NCBI GenBank assembly: GCA_964501335.1 | Contig: CAZCTC010000073.1 | Span: 1-38,427 of the forward strand | Length of the DNA stretch: 38,427 bases | Source of the DNA: CAZCTC01 sp964501335 | GTDB lineage: Bacteria; Chloroflexota; Anaerolineae; B4-G1; SLSP01 | Direction: 5' to 3' | Shown: one piece after another, positions 13,946-21,597 of the stretch | Position numbering within the stretch: position 1 is the first letter of the stretch | How the letters are laid out: each line of letters starts with the position of its first letter | The notes under the pieces: model-generated | Seen by the model: the letters and a program-made list of their open reading frames with translations, nothing else | Databases searched by the model: none | Told to the model about the DNA's origin: nothing | Program-made: the position numbers and the translations under genes

Positions 13946-15220
13946 TTATTTGCAGGGGCCGGAGCTCTTGCAGGCCGCGACCAGGGCAGTTTGGAACGTG
14001 GCGACATCCTTGTCGGTCAGGAAGATGCCCAGGGCGGTGTTGATTTCGGATTTCCAGGAGTCGTTGGCCACAACGCCGTGGGCCAGACTGCCGACGATCT
14101 GGTTGCTGGCCCAATCATCCATGGCGGATTGCAGGTATTCATCATAGAGGCTGCGGTCGGCATCGCTGCGGGCGGGGATGGAGCCCTTGACGGGGTTGAA
14201 GGCATCCTGCCCTTCTTTGGATCCCGCGACGGTCAGCCAGGCGATGGCGGCTTCGCGGTGCGGGGCTCCGACGGCCAACACAAAGCTGTCGGAGAGGAAT
14301 TGGAAGCTACCGCCGGTGCCAGGAACGGGGGCCCAGCCGAAATCTTTATGGGGCTCCATTTTGATTTCTTTGTAGAAGCCTTCAGCCCAGTCGCCCATCA
14401 CATTGAAGGCGGCTTTGCCGTCCACGACCAGGCGGGAGGCATCCTGCCAGGTGAGGGCCGCGGAGTCGCTGTTGGTGTAGGAGAGGGCTTTGACGTAGTT
14501 TTCCAGAGCTTTCTTGACTTCGGGGCCGTTCCAATCGGTCGTGCCGTCCCAGAGGCCGTTGTATTTATCGGGGCCCAGGGTAGCGAGGAAGATCGTTTCC
14601 ATTAAGTGCATGGCGGTCCACTGTTCACCCATGGCGAGGGGGGCCTGCATGCCGGCGGCCTGCAATTTGTCCATGGCGGCGAACCATTCTTCGAGCGATT
14701 GGGGGACCTCGATACCGTTATCGGCGAGGATCTGGGGATTGTACCAGAGGACATTGGCGCGATGGATATTGACCGGCACGGAATAGATCTTGCCGTCCTT
14801 GGAGATCAGGGGGATAAGGGTCTTGGGCATTACGGCCAGCCAGCCATTTTGCTCATAGAGGAAATTGAGTTCTTCGATCTGCTTGGCGGCGACATAGGTG
14901 CCGATCAATTCCTGTCCGGCATGGCCCTGCCAGCTGTCAGGGGGATTGCCGGCTTGCAGGCGGGTGGCCAGCACCGCGCGCGCATTGGTACCGGCGCCGC
15001 CGGCTACGGCGGCGTTGTTGAATTTGATATCGGGGTATTTGGCGCTGAAGATTTTGATCATGGCATCCAGGCCGGCGGCTTCTCCGCCACCGGTCCACCA
15101 GGAGAAGACTTCCACTTCTTTACTGGCGGCGGTGGGGGTGTTACCCCCGGTACAGGCGGAGAGAACTATGGCCAGGATCAGGGTGAGGGCCAGAACTGCG
15201 GACCAACGCTTGTTCGACAT
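13946..15220 (-). CDS. Extracellular sugar-binding lipoprotein (family 1)
   Basis: A 424-residue substrate-binding protein for the CUT1 permeases downstream. It has a lipoprotein signal (hydrophobic 8-20, LSAC with Cys23), a Thr/Ala linker, then the binding-protein fold: VEVFSWWTGGGEAAGLDAM, the sugar-binding NPPDSWQGHAGQE region and YSVPVNIHRANVLWYNP. The last resembles Thermus-type glucose/mannose binding proteins; that substrate call is tentative. ATG 15220 is preceded by AAGGAGG at 15226-15232. A promoter at 15899-15926 and a leader of several hundred bases, into which two repeat copies are inserted, lie upstream. First gene of the operon. Confidence 0.92.
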   Translation of the reverse strand: MSNKRWSAVLALTLILAIVLSACTGGNTPTAASKEVEVFSWWTGGGEAAGLDAMIKIFSAKYPDIKFNNAAVAGGAGTNARAVLATRLQAGNPPDSWQGHAGQELIGTYVAAKQIEELNFLYEQNGWLAVMPKTLIPLISKDGKIYSVPVNIHRANVLWYNPQILADNGIEVPQSLEEWFAAMDKLQAAGMQAPLAMGEQWTAMHLMETIFLATLGPDKYNGLWDGTTDWNGPEVKKALENYVKALSYTNSDSAALTWQDASRLVVDGKAAFNVMGDWAEGFYKEIKMEPHKDFGWAPVPGTGGSFQFLSDSFVLAVGAPHREAAIAWLTVAGSKEGQDAFNPVKGSIPARSDADRSLYDEYLQSAMDDWASNQIVGSLAHGVVANDSWKSEINTALGIFLTDKDVATFQTALVAACKSSGPCK

Positions 15221-15334
15221 AACGATCCTCCTTAAGGGTTGAATAAACAGGCACATCGGATTAAGTAAATCCAGCCGAATAAATCCTCGATTGAAGGTGT
15301 CCTGGACGCTGTGCACCTCCTTTCAAAAAAGATA

Positions 15335-15688
15335 CGACCTGTGCGGTGGGCGTTTTAACATCCCGCAAAAAGCCTTTGTTTAGTAAAAAGCGCCGCGCCG
15401 TGCGAAGCAGGGGGAGAGAGTTTTTTTGTTTATGTTTTCGCGGGCTTCAGAAAGCCCGCGAAAACATAGATTTTTCTCTTTGCATCCCCGGCGCTTTTGT
15501 GGTGCGATCTGAGTGAATTATGCAGTACTGCTTAAAAACGCTTTTTGCGTCCCGCAACAGGTGCCTTTCCCGTAAGAAACGCCGCGCGGTGCGAAGCAGG
15601 CAGAGAGCGTTATTTTTATTCATATTTTGGGCGGCTTTCTGAAGCCGTCCAAAATATGGGCTTTTTTCCAGACTAACCGCACAGGTTG
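15335..15688 (+). repeat. Tandem pair of dispersed hairpin repeats, copies 7 and 8
   Basis: Two complete units in the same orientation share one set of outer ends: CGACCTGTGCGGT at 15335 and AACCGCACAGGTTG ending at 15688. AAAAGATA flanks both sides (15327-15334 and 15689-15696), as for a single insertion. Hairpins: 15431-15468 (TATGTTTTCGCGGGCTT, loop CAGA) and 15621-15658 (CATATTTTGGGCGGCTT, loop TCTG, one G-T pair). The junction between the units (about 15485-15540) lacks good terminal repeats. The pair lies in the leader of the sugar-transporter operon, antisense to it. Confidence 0.85.
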
Positions 15689-15719
15689 AAAAGATAAGCG
15701 CTCAAGCTTTCAGCCAGAA

Positions 15720-15892
15720 TGGAAAGGGGCAGGAGAATATTATATAAAGGAAAGACTCTGTCTCAATGAGGGGGGACAGAGAGCCGCGGGTGCGTGGCCT
15801 GGGAGGCGACGAACCGTAAGGCAGGCGAAGTCTCTTTGAGCAGGAAAAGGGACAAGAGGCAACTCCTTAAAGGAGCAGTTTGATTGACTACT
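15720..15892 (-). other. Candidate structured leader of the sugar ABC operon
   Basis: The non-repeat part of the leader can form several local stems, written on the plus strand: CTCTGTC (15756-15762) with GACAGAG (15775-15781), CTCCT/AGGAG near 15862-15874, GCCT/AGGC near 15797-15807, and a competing near-match of CTCAATGAG with CTCTTTGAG. I tried to match it to known riboswitch consensus sequences and could not. Function unknown. Confidence 0.35.
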
Positions 15893-15898
15893 AAGGAT

Positions 15899-15926
15899 AT
15901 TGTAGGGAGATCCGAGGTGATGTCAA
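15899..15926 (-). promoter_or_regulatory. Sigma-70-like promoter of the sugar ABC operon
   Basis: On the minus strand, TTGACA (15926-15921), 16-bp spacer, TACAAT (15904-15899). Transcription would start near 15892 and run toward the binding-protein gene at 15220, giving a leader of about 670 nt including the two inserted repeats. Confidence 0.65.
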
Positions 15927-15943
15927 GCAAGCTGTTAATGGGG

Positions 15944-16112
15944 GGATCTGTGCCGCAGGCATTTTAGCGTCCTGCACAGGGTATTTTTCCCGTAAGAAGC
16001 GACGCGCTGGATGGGGGGCGAGAGTTTTTTAATTCATATTTTGGGCGGCTTTCTGAAGCCGCCCAAAATATGGACTTTTTTGCTCTCGCTTTTTGGAGCC
16101 AATTGTACAGGT
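15944..16112 (+). repeat. Dispersed hairpin repeat, copy 9
   Basis: The left end GGATCTGTGCCGC and right end AATTGTACAGGT are diverged forms of the family ends. The body TTTTAGCGTCCTGCACAGG and GACGCGCTGG leads to a perfect 17-bp hairpin at 16035-16072 (stem CATATTTTGGGCGGCTT, loop TCTG) and a T-run. TTAATG is found near both ends, a possible decayed target duplication. Confidence 0.8.
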
Positions 16113-16140
16113 AATTAATGAAAGTCTGGAGGTTTGGGAA

Positions 16141-18204
16141 TTACCGATGGGTTATGTTTTCTGAAGGGAAATAATGGAACAGGCCATGATCTGTCGAGCC
16201 AATCCATAGGGAGCCGTTCGGCATCGGCAAAACGGTCTGGAAATCGCGTACGGGAAGGTCTCCTAAATAATAATGGGCAAAATTTCCGTCAGCAGAGGGC
16301 GTGTCCTTAAATTCAGCCAGGAAGATCCCCTGGTCCGTCATTTCCCAGATGCGTTGACCATCGGCAATCAATCGGCGTGTTTTGACCGAGCTGTCACCTT
16401 CGAGGTCAATGCCGATTTCCCATTCTCTATATATGCCGAGATCCGTTGCCGCCCACCAGCTGCCGTCGCTGAACGCAATCGCATCGTTGACGGTCGGATA
16501 AGAGGAAAGCTCAGAGGTCAAAACGATCCCTTTTGTGAAACATCCTCCATCGCATTCCGTTTCCTGATAATTCCAGATCTGTCCCGTTCCGTCGATCACA
16601 CTGATTCCATCCTGGGCTGTGGGGACCAACGCCTGGATTCCTCTCAGAGTTTTGCCGTCCACGGTTTTGATACAGCGGCTTTCCGTTCCGGTCCAGCGGC
16701 AGACCTGTCTGGCGGTGGCATACCAGCCGTTTTCTGCCACATGCAACACGGGTTCCCGGGTCACCGATTTCCAGCCGGCAGCTTTCCGCACCCACAGTCC
16801 CTGACCTGTACCCAGTAAGGTCCCGGCCACATCATTGATCGCGGCTCGCGTTATAGGGATCCATGCCGTCCCGTTCCATTCCACTGCTCCCTGCGCCGTG
16901 CCCACGACTATGCCCTGTTCCGTCGCCGCCAGCCCTACGATCCGATCGGAGGGCAATCCCTGCGCTGTGGTGAAAACCTCCCAGCGGCCATGAATGACCG
17001 GTAATTCCTCAAATTGCCAAAGCCCCGACCCTTTGCTGCTGAACGAATTCCAGAAAACGCCGGTCAGCACCACATCCTGCGGCAATCCGGCTACTGACTG
17101 CCATTGGGTTGCGTTTTCCGGCAAAAAAGCCGGTCCTGCTGCTGTTGCAGCCCAGATCCCCTGTGGTCCACGGCTGCTTGATATTCCGCGTATATCGGCG
17201 GACGGCAATCCGTCGGCCTCTGTGTACGAAGTCCAATTTTTTCCATCCCAATGGCCCACGCCTGTTGACGTTGCTACCCAGAGACAAGTGTTCCCACAGA
17301 TAAAGAGATCTCGCACCTCATCTCCGGGCAATCCGTTGGCCCGGGTATAGCGGGTCAGGGTTTCGGTATTCGGGTCGATTTTCACGACTCCATGCTTTGC
17401 CGTTCCAACCCAGATTCCGGCCTTCATCCAGTAAGACGCCGCCGCCAGCCAGGTAAGCTGCACATCAGGTGCTCCGATCCAGGCGGCAAGATCGTAACGT
17501 TGATCCTGCGGCTTTCTTCCCCGGCTTGCCACTTCCGTGGCGGACATGAACCATTCCACTGTAGTATCCTCAATGAGGGCATAACCACGGATATCGTCGA
17601 AAGGTACATTTCCATCGGCTGCCGTCGTACATTCCCATTGAGGTACCGGTCCAAAGCCTTCAACGGGCAAAATGCACCGGCCTCCGGTTCCTACAAGGGT
17701 CGGCAATCCATACCCCATTTCTACAGGATAGTCTGCTGCGCCCATTAACCTGCTCAACCCGGGAATTTTATAAGAGAACCAGTGGGCCGGACCGAAAGCA
17801 GGGGAGGGGAATTCCCCGTACCAGCGTTTCAGGCTATAAAGATCGTAGAAACAGAATGTGCCTCCATCGCCGGCCAGATAGGGCCGATAATAAGATTCTC
17901 CAAAACCGAGGAAGCGTGGAGAATCGGAGCAAAGTCCATTCCGGCGAGTGGTTTGAATCCAATAGCCTTCTACAGGAGGGACAGGAGTTGCCGTGACGGT
18001 GGGAGTTGAAGAAGGAAGCGGTTTGGCCGTCGGGGTAAAAGTCGGCAGGGGAGTCGGAGTAGAAACAGGCGGGGGCGTAACCGTCATCGCCGTTGGGGTA
18101 ACCGGGGAAGTCCGGGCCGTACAGCTCATTCCTATCATTCCGATCAAAAGAAGGATTCCGGGTCCAATTTGCAGCCAATGTTTTCCAGAGATTTTTTCCT
18201 GCAT
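16141..18204 (-). CDS. Secreted two-component-regulator-type beta-propeller lipoprotein
   Basis: A 687-residue exported protein. A hydrophobic segment (13-26) ends in GMSC, a lipobox-like site with Cys28, followed by a Thr/Pro-rich spacer to about residue 77 that would lift the domain off the membrane. The rest contains repeated propeller blades of the kind found in hybrid two-component sensors: TRYTRANGLPGDEVRDL, WTSYTEADGLPSADIRGI, FTTAQGLPSDRIVGLA, each followed by a WVAT/WAAT/VVGT strand, and GSLWIGSTDHGLFHYF at the end. No kinase or other output domain follows, so it is a free-standing sensor-like or binding lipoprotein. Ligand unknown. Codon use is plainer than in neighbouring GC-rich genes. 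Confidence 0.85.
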   Translation of the reverse strand: MQEKISGKHWLQIGPGILLLIGMIGMSCTARTSPVTPTAMTVTPPPVSTPTPLPTFTPTAKPLPSSTPTVTATPVPPVEGYWIQTTRRNGLCSDSPRFLGFGESYYRPYLAGDGGTFCFYDLYSLKRWYGEFPSPAFGPAHWFSYKIPGLSRLMGAADYPVEMGYGLPTLVGTGGRCILPVEGFGPVPQWECTTAADGNVPFDDIRGYALIEDTTVEWFMSATEVASRGRKPQDQRYDLAAWIGAPDVQLTWLAAASYWMKAGIWVGTAKHGVVKIDPNTETLTRYTRANGLPGDEVRDLFICGNTCLWVATSTGVGHWDGKNWTSYTEADGLPSADIRGISSSRGPQGIWAATAAGPAFLPENATQWQSVAGLPQDVVLTGVFWNSFSSKGSGLWQFEELPVIHGRWEVFTTAQGLPSDRIVGLAATEQGIVVGTAQGAVEWNGTAWIPITRAAINDVAGTLLGTGQGLWVRKAAGWKSVTREPVLHVAENGWYATARQVCRWTGTESRCIKTVDGKTLRGIQALVPTAQDGISVIDGTGQIWNYQETECDGGCFTKGIVLTSELSSYPTVNDAIAFSDGSWWAATDLGIYREWEIGIDLEGDSSVKTRRLIADGQRIWEMTDQGIFLAEFKDTPSADGNFAHYYLGDLPVRDFQTVLPMPNGSLWIGSTDHGLFHYFPSENITHR

Positions 18205-18301
18205 TGCACCTGTTCCTGGGGTGAATTTTACCCGGAGAACTCAGGTCCGGGAAGACATTTCAATAATACAGGATAATTTTTAGACGGCAATCCATGAAGA
18301 T

Positions 18302-19198
18302 GTGCATTGGATTGGATGCTTGTTGATTCGCTACTCTTTAGGGATGTTGATCCTTATGCCCCAGTGGACCGGGCAAAATGCGCGCATAGATTATCCCTGC
18401 CTGGGTAATCACCATCGACCGCCTCAATCTCCGAATGTGCAGTTTGTTTATTATATCAGCTTCTTTCCCAGCTATGCTCAAGGGGGTGGAATCTATGCCA
18501 GAGGGGAAAGTAACAACCTGGATGATGTGCCGGTCGTGATTCCTCCCAAAATCGATTTCCGGCCCTGGTATGGTAAAATCGAAGTAGAGCGTTGGGCGAA
18601 TCGGATGGTGGTGAACGATATCTATATCGAAGATTGGGGGTCCGTCTGGGATCGACAGGTTCTGTCTTCCAATCCCTGGCTGTTTCAAGCCGCGTTCTTT
18701 TATTTTCAAGCTCCAGAATTTCGTGAAAACAGCCGGGGGAACGACTATATGTACATTGAGGGGGAGATTATCGATGGCTGGTTACCCAATCCCTTAGGGC
18801 TGCTTTTGTTTTTTGGTGGGGTGATTCTGCTGCAATTAAGCCTCAAGGTGCCGATATGGATAGATAGCTGGTTGCAACAATGGATCTGGATTCCAGGAAT
18901 AGGCGCTTTCTTCTTACAGATTGTCGGCGGGAGTATTCTGGTGGTATTGGCAAAAATGTTGTTTACCCATCAATTGATCGACACCGCAGGGTATCTATTG
19001 TTTCGGAGTGGAGAAGGGGCTTACCGGATTAGTTGGGCTCTGCTGATCGGACTTCTCTTGTTTTATGTGGGGCGCCTCCTTTACCGGCATTACATCGAGC
19101 CGCGTTTTCCATTGCTGGGGTGGATCATCAGTATGATTGTGTTCCTGTGGGGATGGTTACTGGTTTGGGGGGCACAGCACCTGAATATCGAGAAATGA
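18302..19198 (+). CDS. Unrecognised membrane protein
   Basis: A protein of up to 298 residues that I do not recognise. The N-terminal ~15 residues could be a signal/anchor; residues about 25-160 are extracytoplasmic-looking and rich in Trp, Tyr and Pro. The C-terminal half has about four hydrophobic segments (LGLLLFFGGVILLQLSL, GAFFLQIVGGSILVVLA, ISWALLIGLLLFYVGRL, WIISMIVFLWGWLLVWG). The frame opens with GTG at 18302; ATG at 18344 (residue 15) is an alternative, and neither has a good SD. It is divergent from the propeller lipoprotein (97 bp between) and 41 bp upstream of the XRE gene on the same strand. No function assigned. Confidence 0.6.
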   Translation: MHWIGCLLIRYSLGMLILMPQWTGQNARIDYPCLGNHHRPPQSPNVQFVYYISFFPSYAQGGGIYARGESNNLDDVPVVIPPKIDFRPWYGKIEVERWANRMVVNDIYIEDWGSVWDRQVLSSNPWLFQAAFFYFQAPEFRENSRGNDYMYIEGEIIDGWLPNPLGLLLFFGGVILLQLSLKVPIWIDSWLQQWIWIPGIGAFFLQIVGGSILVVLAKMLFTHQLIDTAGYLLFRSGEGAYRISWALLIGLLLFYVGRLLYRHYIEPRFPLLGWIISMIVFLWGWLLVWGAQHLNIEK

Positions 19199-19239
19199 AA
19201 AGTTGCGTTTTTTTACTTTAATCAGGAAAGGAAGGAATC

Positions 19240-19536
19240 ATGAACAGTCAAGAGATGACGACCGGTTTTCGTGGAGAGCGAATGCGCCAGCTGCGCCGCG
19301 TGAAGAAGATCTCGGCCACCCAGTTGAGCCGGCAATGTAAACTCACCATTCGCCACATCTATCGTGTGGAAAACAACCAAAAACCCAATGTCTGGGCCGT
19401 TACGGTAGCCAAGCTCGCGCGCGCCCTTCACACCAGCATGGATTATCTCATGGGACTCACCGACAATCCGGAACCTTATTCAGAATCTCAATCCCTTGAA
19501 ATTCCTACAGGAGAAAAGGATGCCTCAAAAGCTTAG
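19240..19536 (+). CDS. Small XRE/Cro-family HTH regulator
   Basis: A 98-residue DNA-binding protein consisting of one lambda-repressor-like helix-turn-helix (about residues 11-66): RMRQLRRVKKISATQLSRQC, TIRHIYRVENNQ, AVTVAKLARALHTSMDYLMG. A short polar tail follows, with no sensor domain. AGGAAAGGAAGGA precedes the ATG. It lies about 170 bp upstream of the microcompartment promoter on the same strand and is the best local candidate to regulate that operon. This rests on position only. Confidence 0.85.
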   Translation: MNSQEMTTGFRGERMRQLRRVKKISATQLSRQCKLTIRHIYRVENNQKPNVWAVTVAKLARALHTSMDYLMGLTDNPEPYSESQSLEIPTGEKDASKA

Positions 19537-19586
19537 TGTAGGTGGTGGATAAATTCATTGTCCGAGAATTTTCTTGCAAACCGAAT

Positions 19587-19632
19587 GACCCGCTGTGCGA
19601 AGCAGGCAGAGAGTTATTTTTATTCTATATTT
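19587..19632 (+). repeat. Dispersed hairpin repeat, copy 10, truncated
   Basis: Only the middle of the body is left: ACCCGCTGTGCGAAGCAGGC, then AGAGAG and a T-rich tract. The hairpin and both ends are missing. It lies between the XRE gene and the microcompartment promoter. Confidence 0.75.
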
Positions 19633-19709
19633 CCCAACAATGCGGATTGCGTACCTTTAAAGCTGGGAGCTTTTTCCGTACTTCATCCCAATCAAACATA
19701 AACCTTAAC

Positions 19710-19737
19710 TTGACAAGTTTATAAATGCCCTGATAAT
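19710..19737 (+). promoter_or_regulatory. Sigma-70-like promoter of the microcompartment operon
   Basis: TTGACA (19710-19715), 16-bp spacer, GATAAT (19732-19737). Because the -10 covers the upstream in-frame ATG at 19736, the RpiB-like protein must start later; ATG 19802 fits and leaves a leader of about 58 nt. Confidence 0.7.
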
Positions 19738-19801
19738 GGTCATGCACCTTTCCCATTTCCCAAATACGTCAGAGAAGCCAAATTCTATTAAGAGACCCAA
19801 G

Positions 19802-20401
19802 ATGAGTCATGTATCCGATGAGGAAATTCGTGCCATTGTGCAACGGGTGTTAGCTCAACAGCTGGGACTGGCCGCACAAAAAAGCTCTTCTCGTGTGGAA
19901 GTGGACCCCTCAAAATCGGTAACTCCGGCGGAATCCGTCAGAGCGGCGCGCAAAGTGGTTGCCATCGGCGCCGACCATGGCGGATATGAGTTGAAAGAAA
20001 TCCTCAAAAAAGACCTGTCGGCTTTGGGCTATGAGGTCCTGGATGTCGGGACGTACAGCAAAGAGCCGGTGGATTACCCCGATCAGGCCCATGATGTGGC
20101 GCAGGCGGTCAGCCAGGGACGTGCCTGGCGGGGCATCGTCATTGATGGGGCGGGGATCGGTAGTTGCATTGTGGCGAATAAAGTCCCTGGGGTGCGGGCC
20201 GGTCTGGCTTATGATTATGCCTCGGCCGTCAATAGCCGTGAACACAACGATACCAACGTGCTGACGCTGGGCGCCGGGCTGATCGGCATGGCGCTGGCTA
20301 AACAGATTGTGACGGTCTGGCTGGCTACCGCCTTTGGCGGTGGGCGCCACGAGCGTCGGGTGAGTAAAATTCTCGCAGTTGAAAAATTGTATCTTAAGTA
20401 G
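19802..20401 (+). CDS. rpiB: RpiB-like sugar-phosphate isomerase, BMC cargo
   Basis: A 199-residue member of the RpiB/LacA-B family (ribose-5-phosphate isomerase B), which interconverts aldose and ketose pentose phosphates. Residues 5-23 form an amphipathic helix (EEIRAIVQRVLAQQL) joined to the enzyme by a ~25-residue linker: a typical encapsulation peptide. The enzyme part keeps GADHGG (D58, H59), SREHNDTN (H148) and GGRHERRV, the substrate- and phosphate-binding residues. The catalytic Cys of E. coli RpiB (ICGTG) is replaced by Asp115 in VIDGAG, and the Glu used by the mycobacterial form is also absent. Activity may be altered. First gene of the microcompartment operon; the stop lies in an AGTAGACAG repeat. 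Confidence 0.88.
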   Translation: MSHVSDEEIRAIVQRVLAQQLGLAAQKSSSRVEVDPSKSVTPAESVRAARKVVAIGADHGGYELKEILKKDLSALGYEVLDVGTYSKEPVDYPDQAHDVAQAVSQGRAWRGIVIDGAGIGSCIVANKVPGVRAGLAYDYASAVNSREHNDTNVLTLGAGLIGMALAKQIVTVWLATAFGGGRHERRVSKILAVEKLYLK

Positions 20402-20429
20402 ACAGTAGCGAGTAACCAGTAGACAGGGA
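20399..20429. repeat. AGTAGACAG short repeat at the rpiB stop
   Basis: TAGACAGTAGCGAGTAACCA then GTAGACAGGGA. The rpiB stop codon TAG is the first triplet. Related tracts follow the AlbA_2 and aldehyde dehydrogenase genes. Confidence 0.7.
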
Positions 20430-20445
20430 AAATACGGTTGACTTT

Positions 20446-20623
20446 GGGTGTATTTCAATTTAGGGGGCCTGGCTTTGTCACATCCCGCATGCAGTATTTT
20501 CCTCGCGAGAAACGACGCGCTGTGCGAAGCAGGGGGAGAGAGTTTTTTTATTCATTTTTTCGCGCGCCGTCTGCGGCGCGCGAAAAAATGGACTTTTTCT
20601 TTCTCCCCTTTTGAAAGGGACCC
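20446..20623 (+). repeat. Dispersed hairpin repeat, copy 11, inside the microcompartment operon
   Basis: It is flanked by direct repeats of GTTGACTTT (20437-20445 and 20624-20632; ten bases if the next G is counted). The ends GGGTGTATTTCAA and TTGAAAGGGACCC are imperfect inverted repeats unlike those of most copies. The body has CATCCCGCATGCAG, GACGCGCTGTGCGAAGCAGG and GAGAGAG. A perfect 17-bp hairpin spans 20553-20590 (stem CATTTTTTCGCGCGCCG, loop TCTG), followed by GGACTTTTTCTTT. In this orientation it could act as a partial terminator between rpiB and deoC. Confidence 0.85.
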
Positions 20624-20661
20624 GTTGACTTTGTAGTAGTTGACAAGGAAGAGAAGGCGCA

Positions 20662-21588
20662 ATGAACCCGGATACAAAAGTCGTTGAACAGCTGGTAGAA
20701 ATTATTACCCGTGAAGTATTGATTGCGATGGCTGAGCATCAGCAACAACCGGCGGTGCCCGAAGGCGGGCAATGCAAATTCGGCTGCGCTGAAGGGCTGT
20801 GCGTCCGCACCTGTTTTGATCGGGCCGGCAAAGTGGTCGATGCGGGCGCGGAGCGGCTTTCTTCCGCGGTGGGCGTGATTCCGCAGGATGCCAATCTGGC
20901 CCGGATGATTGATCACACCCTGCTCAAACCAGACGCCACGCCGGATCAGATTGCCCAGCTCTGCTTCGAGGCGCGCAAGTATCAGTTTGCCTCCGTGTGC
21001 GTTAATCCCACCTGGGTGAAGCTGTGCGCGCAATTGTTGCAAGGTTCGCCGGTCAAGGTCTGCACCGTCATCGGGTTCCCGTTGGGGGCCTCGGCCAGTG
21101 AAGTGAAAGCCTTTGAGACGAAGAATGCGATAGATCAGGGCGCCACTGAAATTGATATGGTCATCAACATCGGCGCGTTGAAGGCCCGCGAGCTGGAAGT
21201 GGTGGCGCAGGACATTCGCGGCGTGGTGAATGCGGCTCACGCGCGCGGCATCATCGTCAAGGTGATTTTAGAGACGACGTTGTTGACCGATGAAGAAAAG
21301 ACTACCGCCTGTTTGCTTTCCAAAGAAGCCGGGGCGGATTTTGTGAAGACCTCCACGGGCTTTGCGGGTGGCGGCGCCACCGTGCATGACGTGGCGTTGA
21401 TGCGCCGCGTAGTGGGGCCGGAGCTCGGCGTGAAGGCTTCGGGTGGCGTGCGGACTTATGAGGACGCTGAGAGTATGATCAAGGCCGGGGCCACGCGCAT
21501 TGGCGCCAGCGCCGGGGTCAAAATCCTGCAAGGGCCCAGCGGCAGCCAGCCGGCCGCCGAAAAGCCTGCTGCCGGGAAGGGCTATTAG
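20662..21588 (+). CDS. deoC: Deoxyribose-5-phosphate aldolase, BMC cargo form
   Basis: A 308-residue class I aldolase that splits 2-deoxyribose-5-phosphate into glyceraldehyde-3-phosphate and acetaldehyde. Residues about 78-292 are the DeoC TIM barrel, with the Schiff-base Lys229 in FVKTSTGF, Lys258 in GVKASGG and Asp165 in EIDMVINIG. The extension of almost 80 residues is not part of ordinary DeoC: residues 6-24 (VVEQLVEIITREVLIAM) form an amphipathic encapsulation helix, and residues 38-51 hold four cysteines (C-x3-C-x4-C-x3-C) of unknown role. GGAAGAGAAGG precedes the ATG. With rpiB it defines the sugar-phosphate-utilising microcompartment type. Its stop overlaps the SD of the next gene. 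Confidence 0.93.
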   Translation: MNPDTKVVEQLVEIITREVLIAMAEHQQQPAVPEGGQCKFGCAEGLCVRTCFDRAGKVVDAGAERLSSAVGVIPQDANLARMIDHTLLKPDATPDQIAQLCFEARKYQFASVCVNPTWVKLCAQLLQGSPVKVCTVIGFPLGASASEVKAFETKNAIDQGATEIDMVINIGALKARELEVVAQDIRGVVNAAHARGIIVKVILETTLLTDEEKTTACLLSKEAGADFVKTSTGFAGGGATVHDVALMRRVVGPELGVKASGGVRTYEDAESMIKAGATRIGASAGVKILQGPSGSQPAAEKPAAGKGY

Positions 21589-21597
21589 GAGCCGACT

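Noticed and set aside
15720..15892. The leader as a known riboswitch (cobalamin, c-di-AMP, glycine, NiCo, Moco, SAM types considered)
   Set aside because: Conserved core sequences of these classes are missing on both strands; kept only as an unidentified structured region.
225..16112. All hairpin repeats as simple gene-end terminators
   Set aside because: Several copies lie upstream of genes, within leaders, or antisense to the neighbouring gene, and a conserved ~130-bp body with target duplications is not explained by termination, although some copies may terminate.
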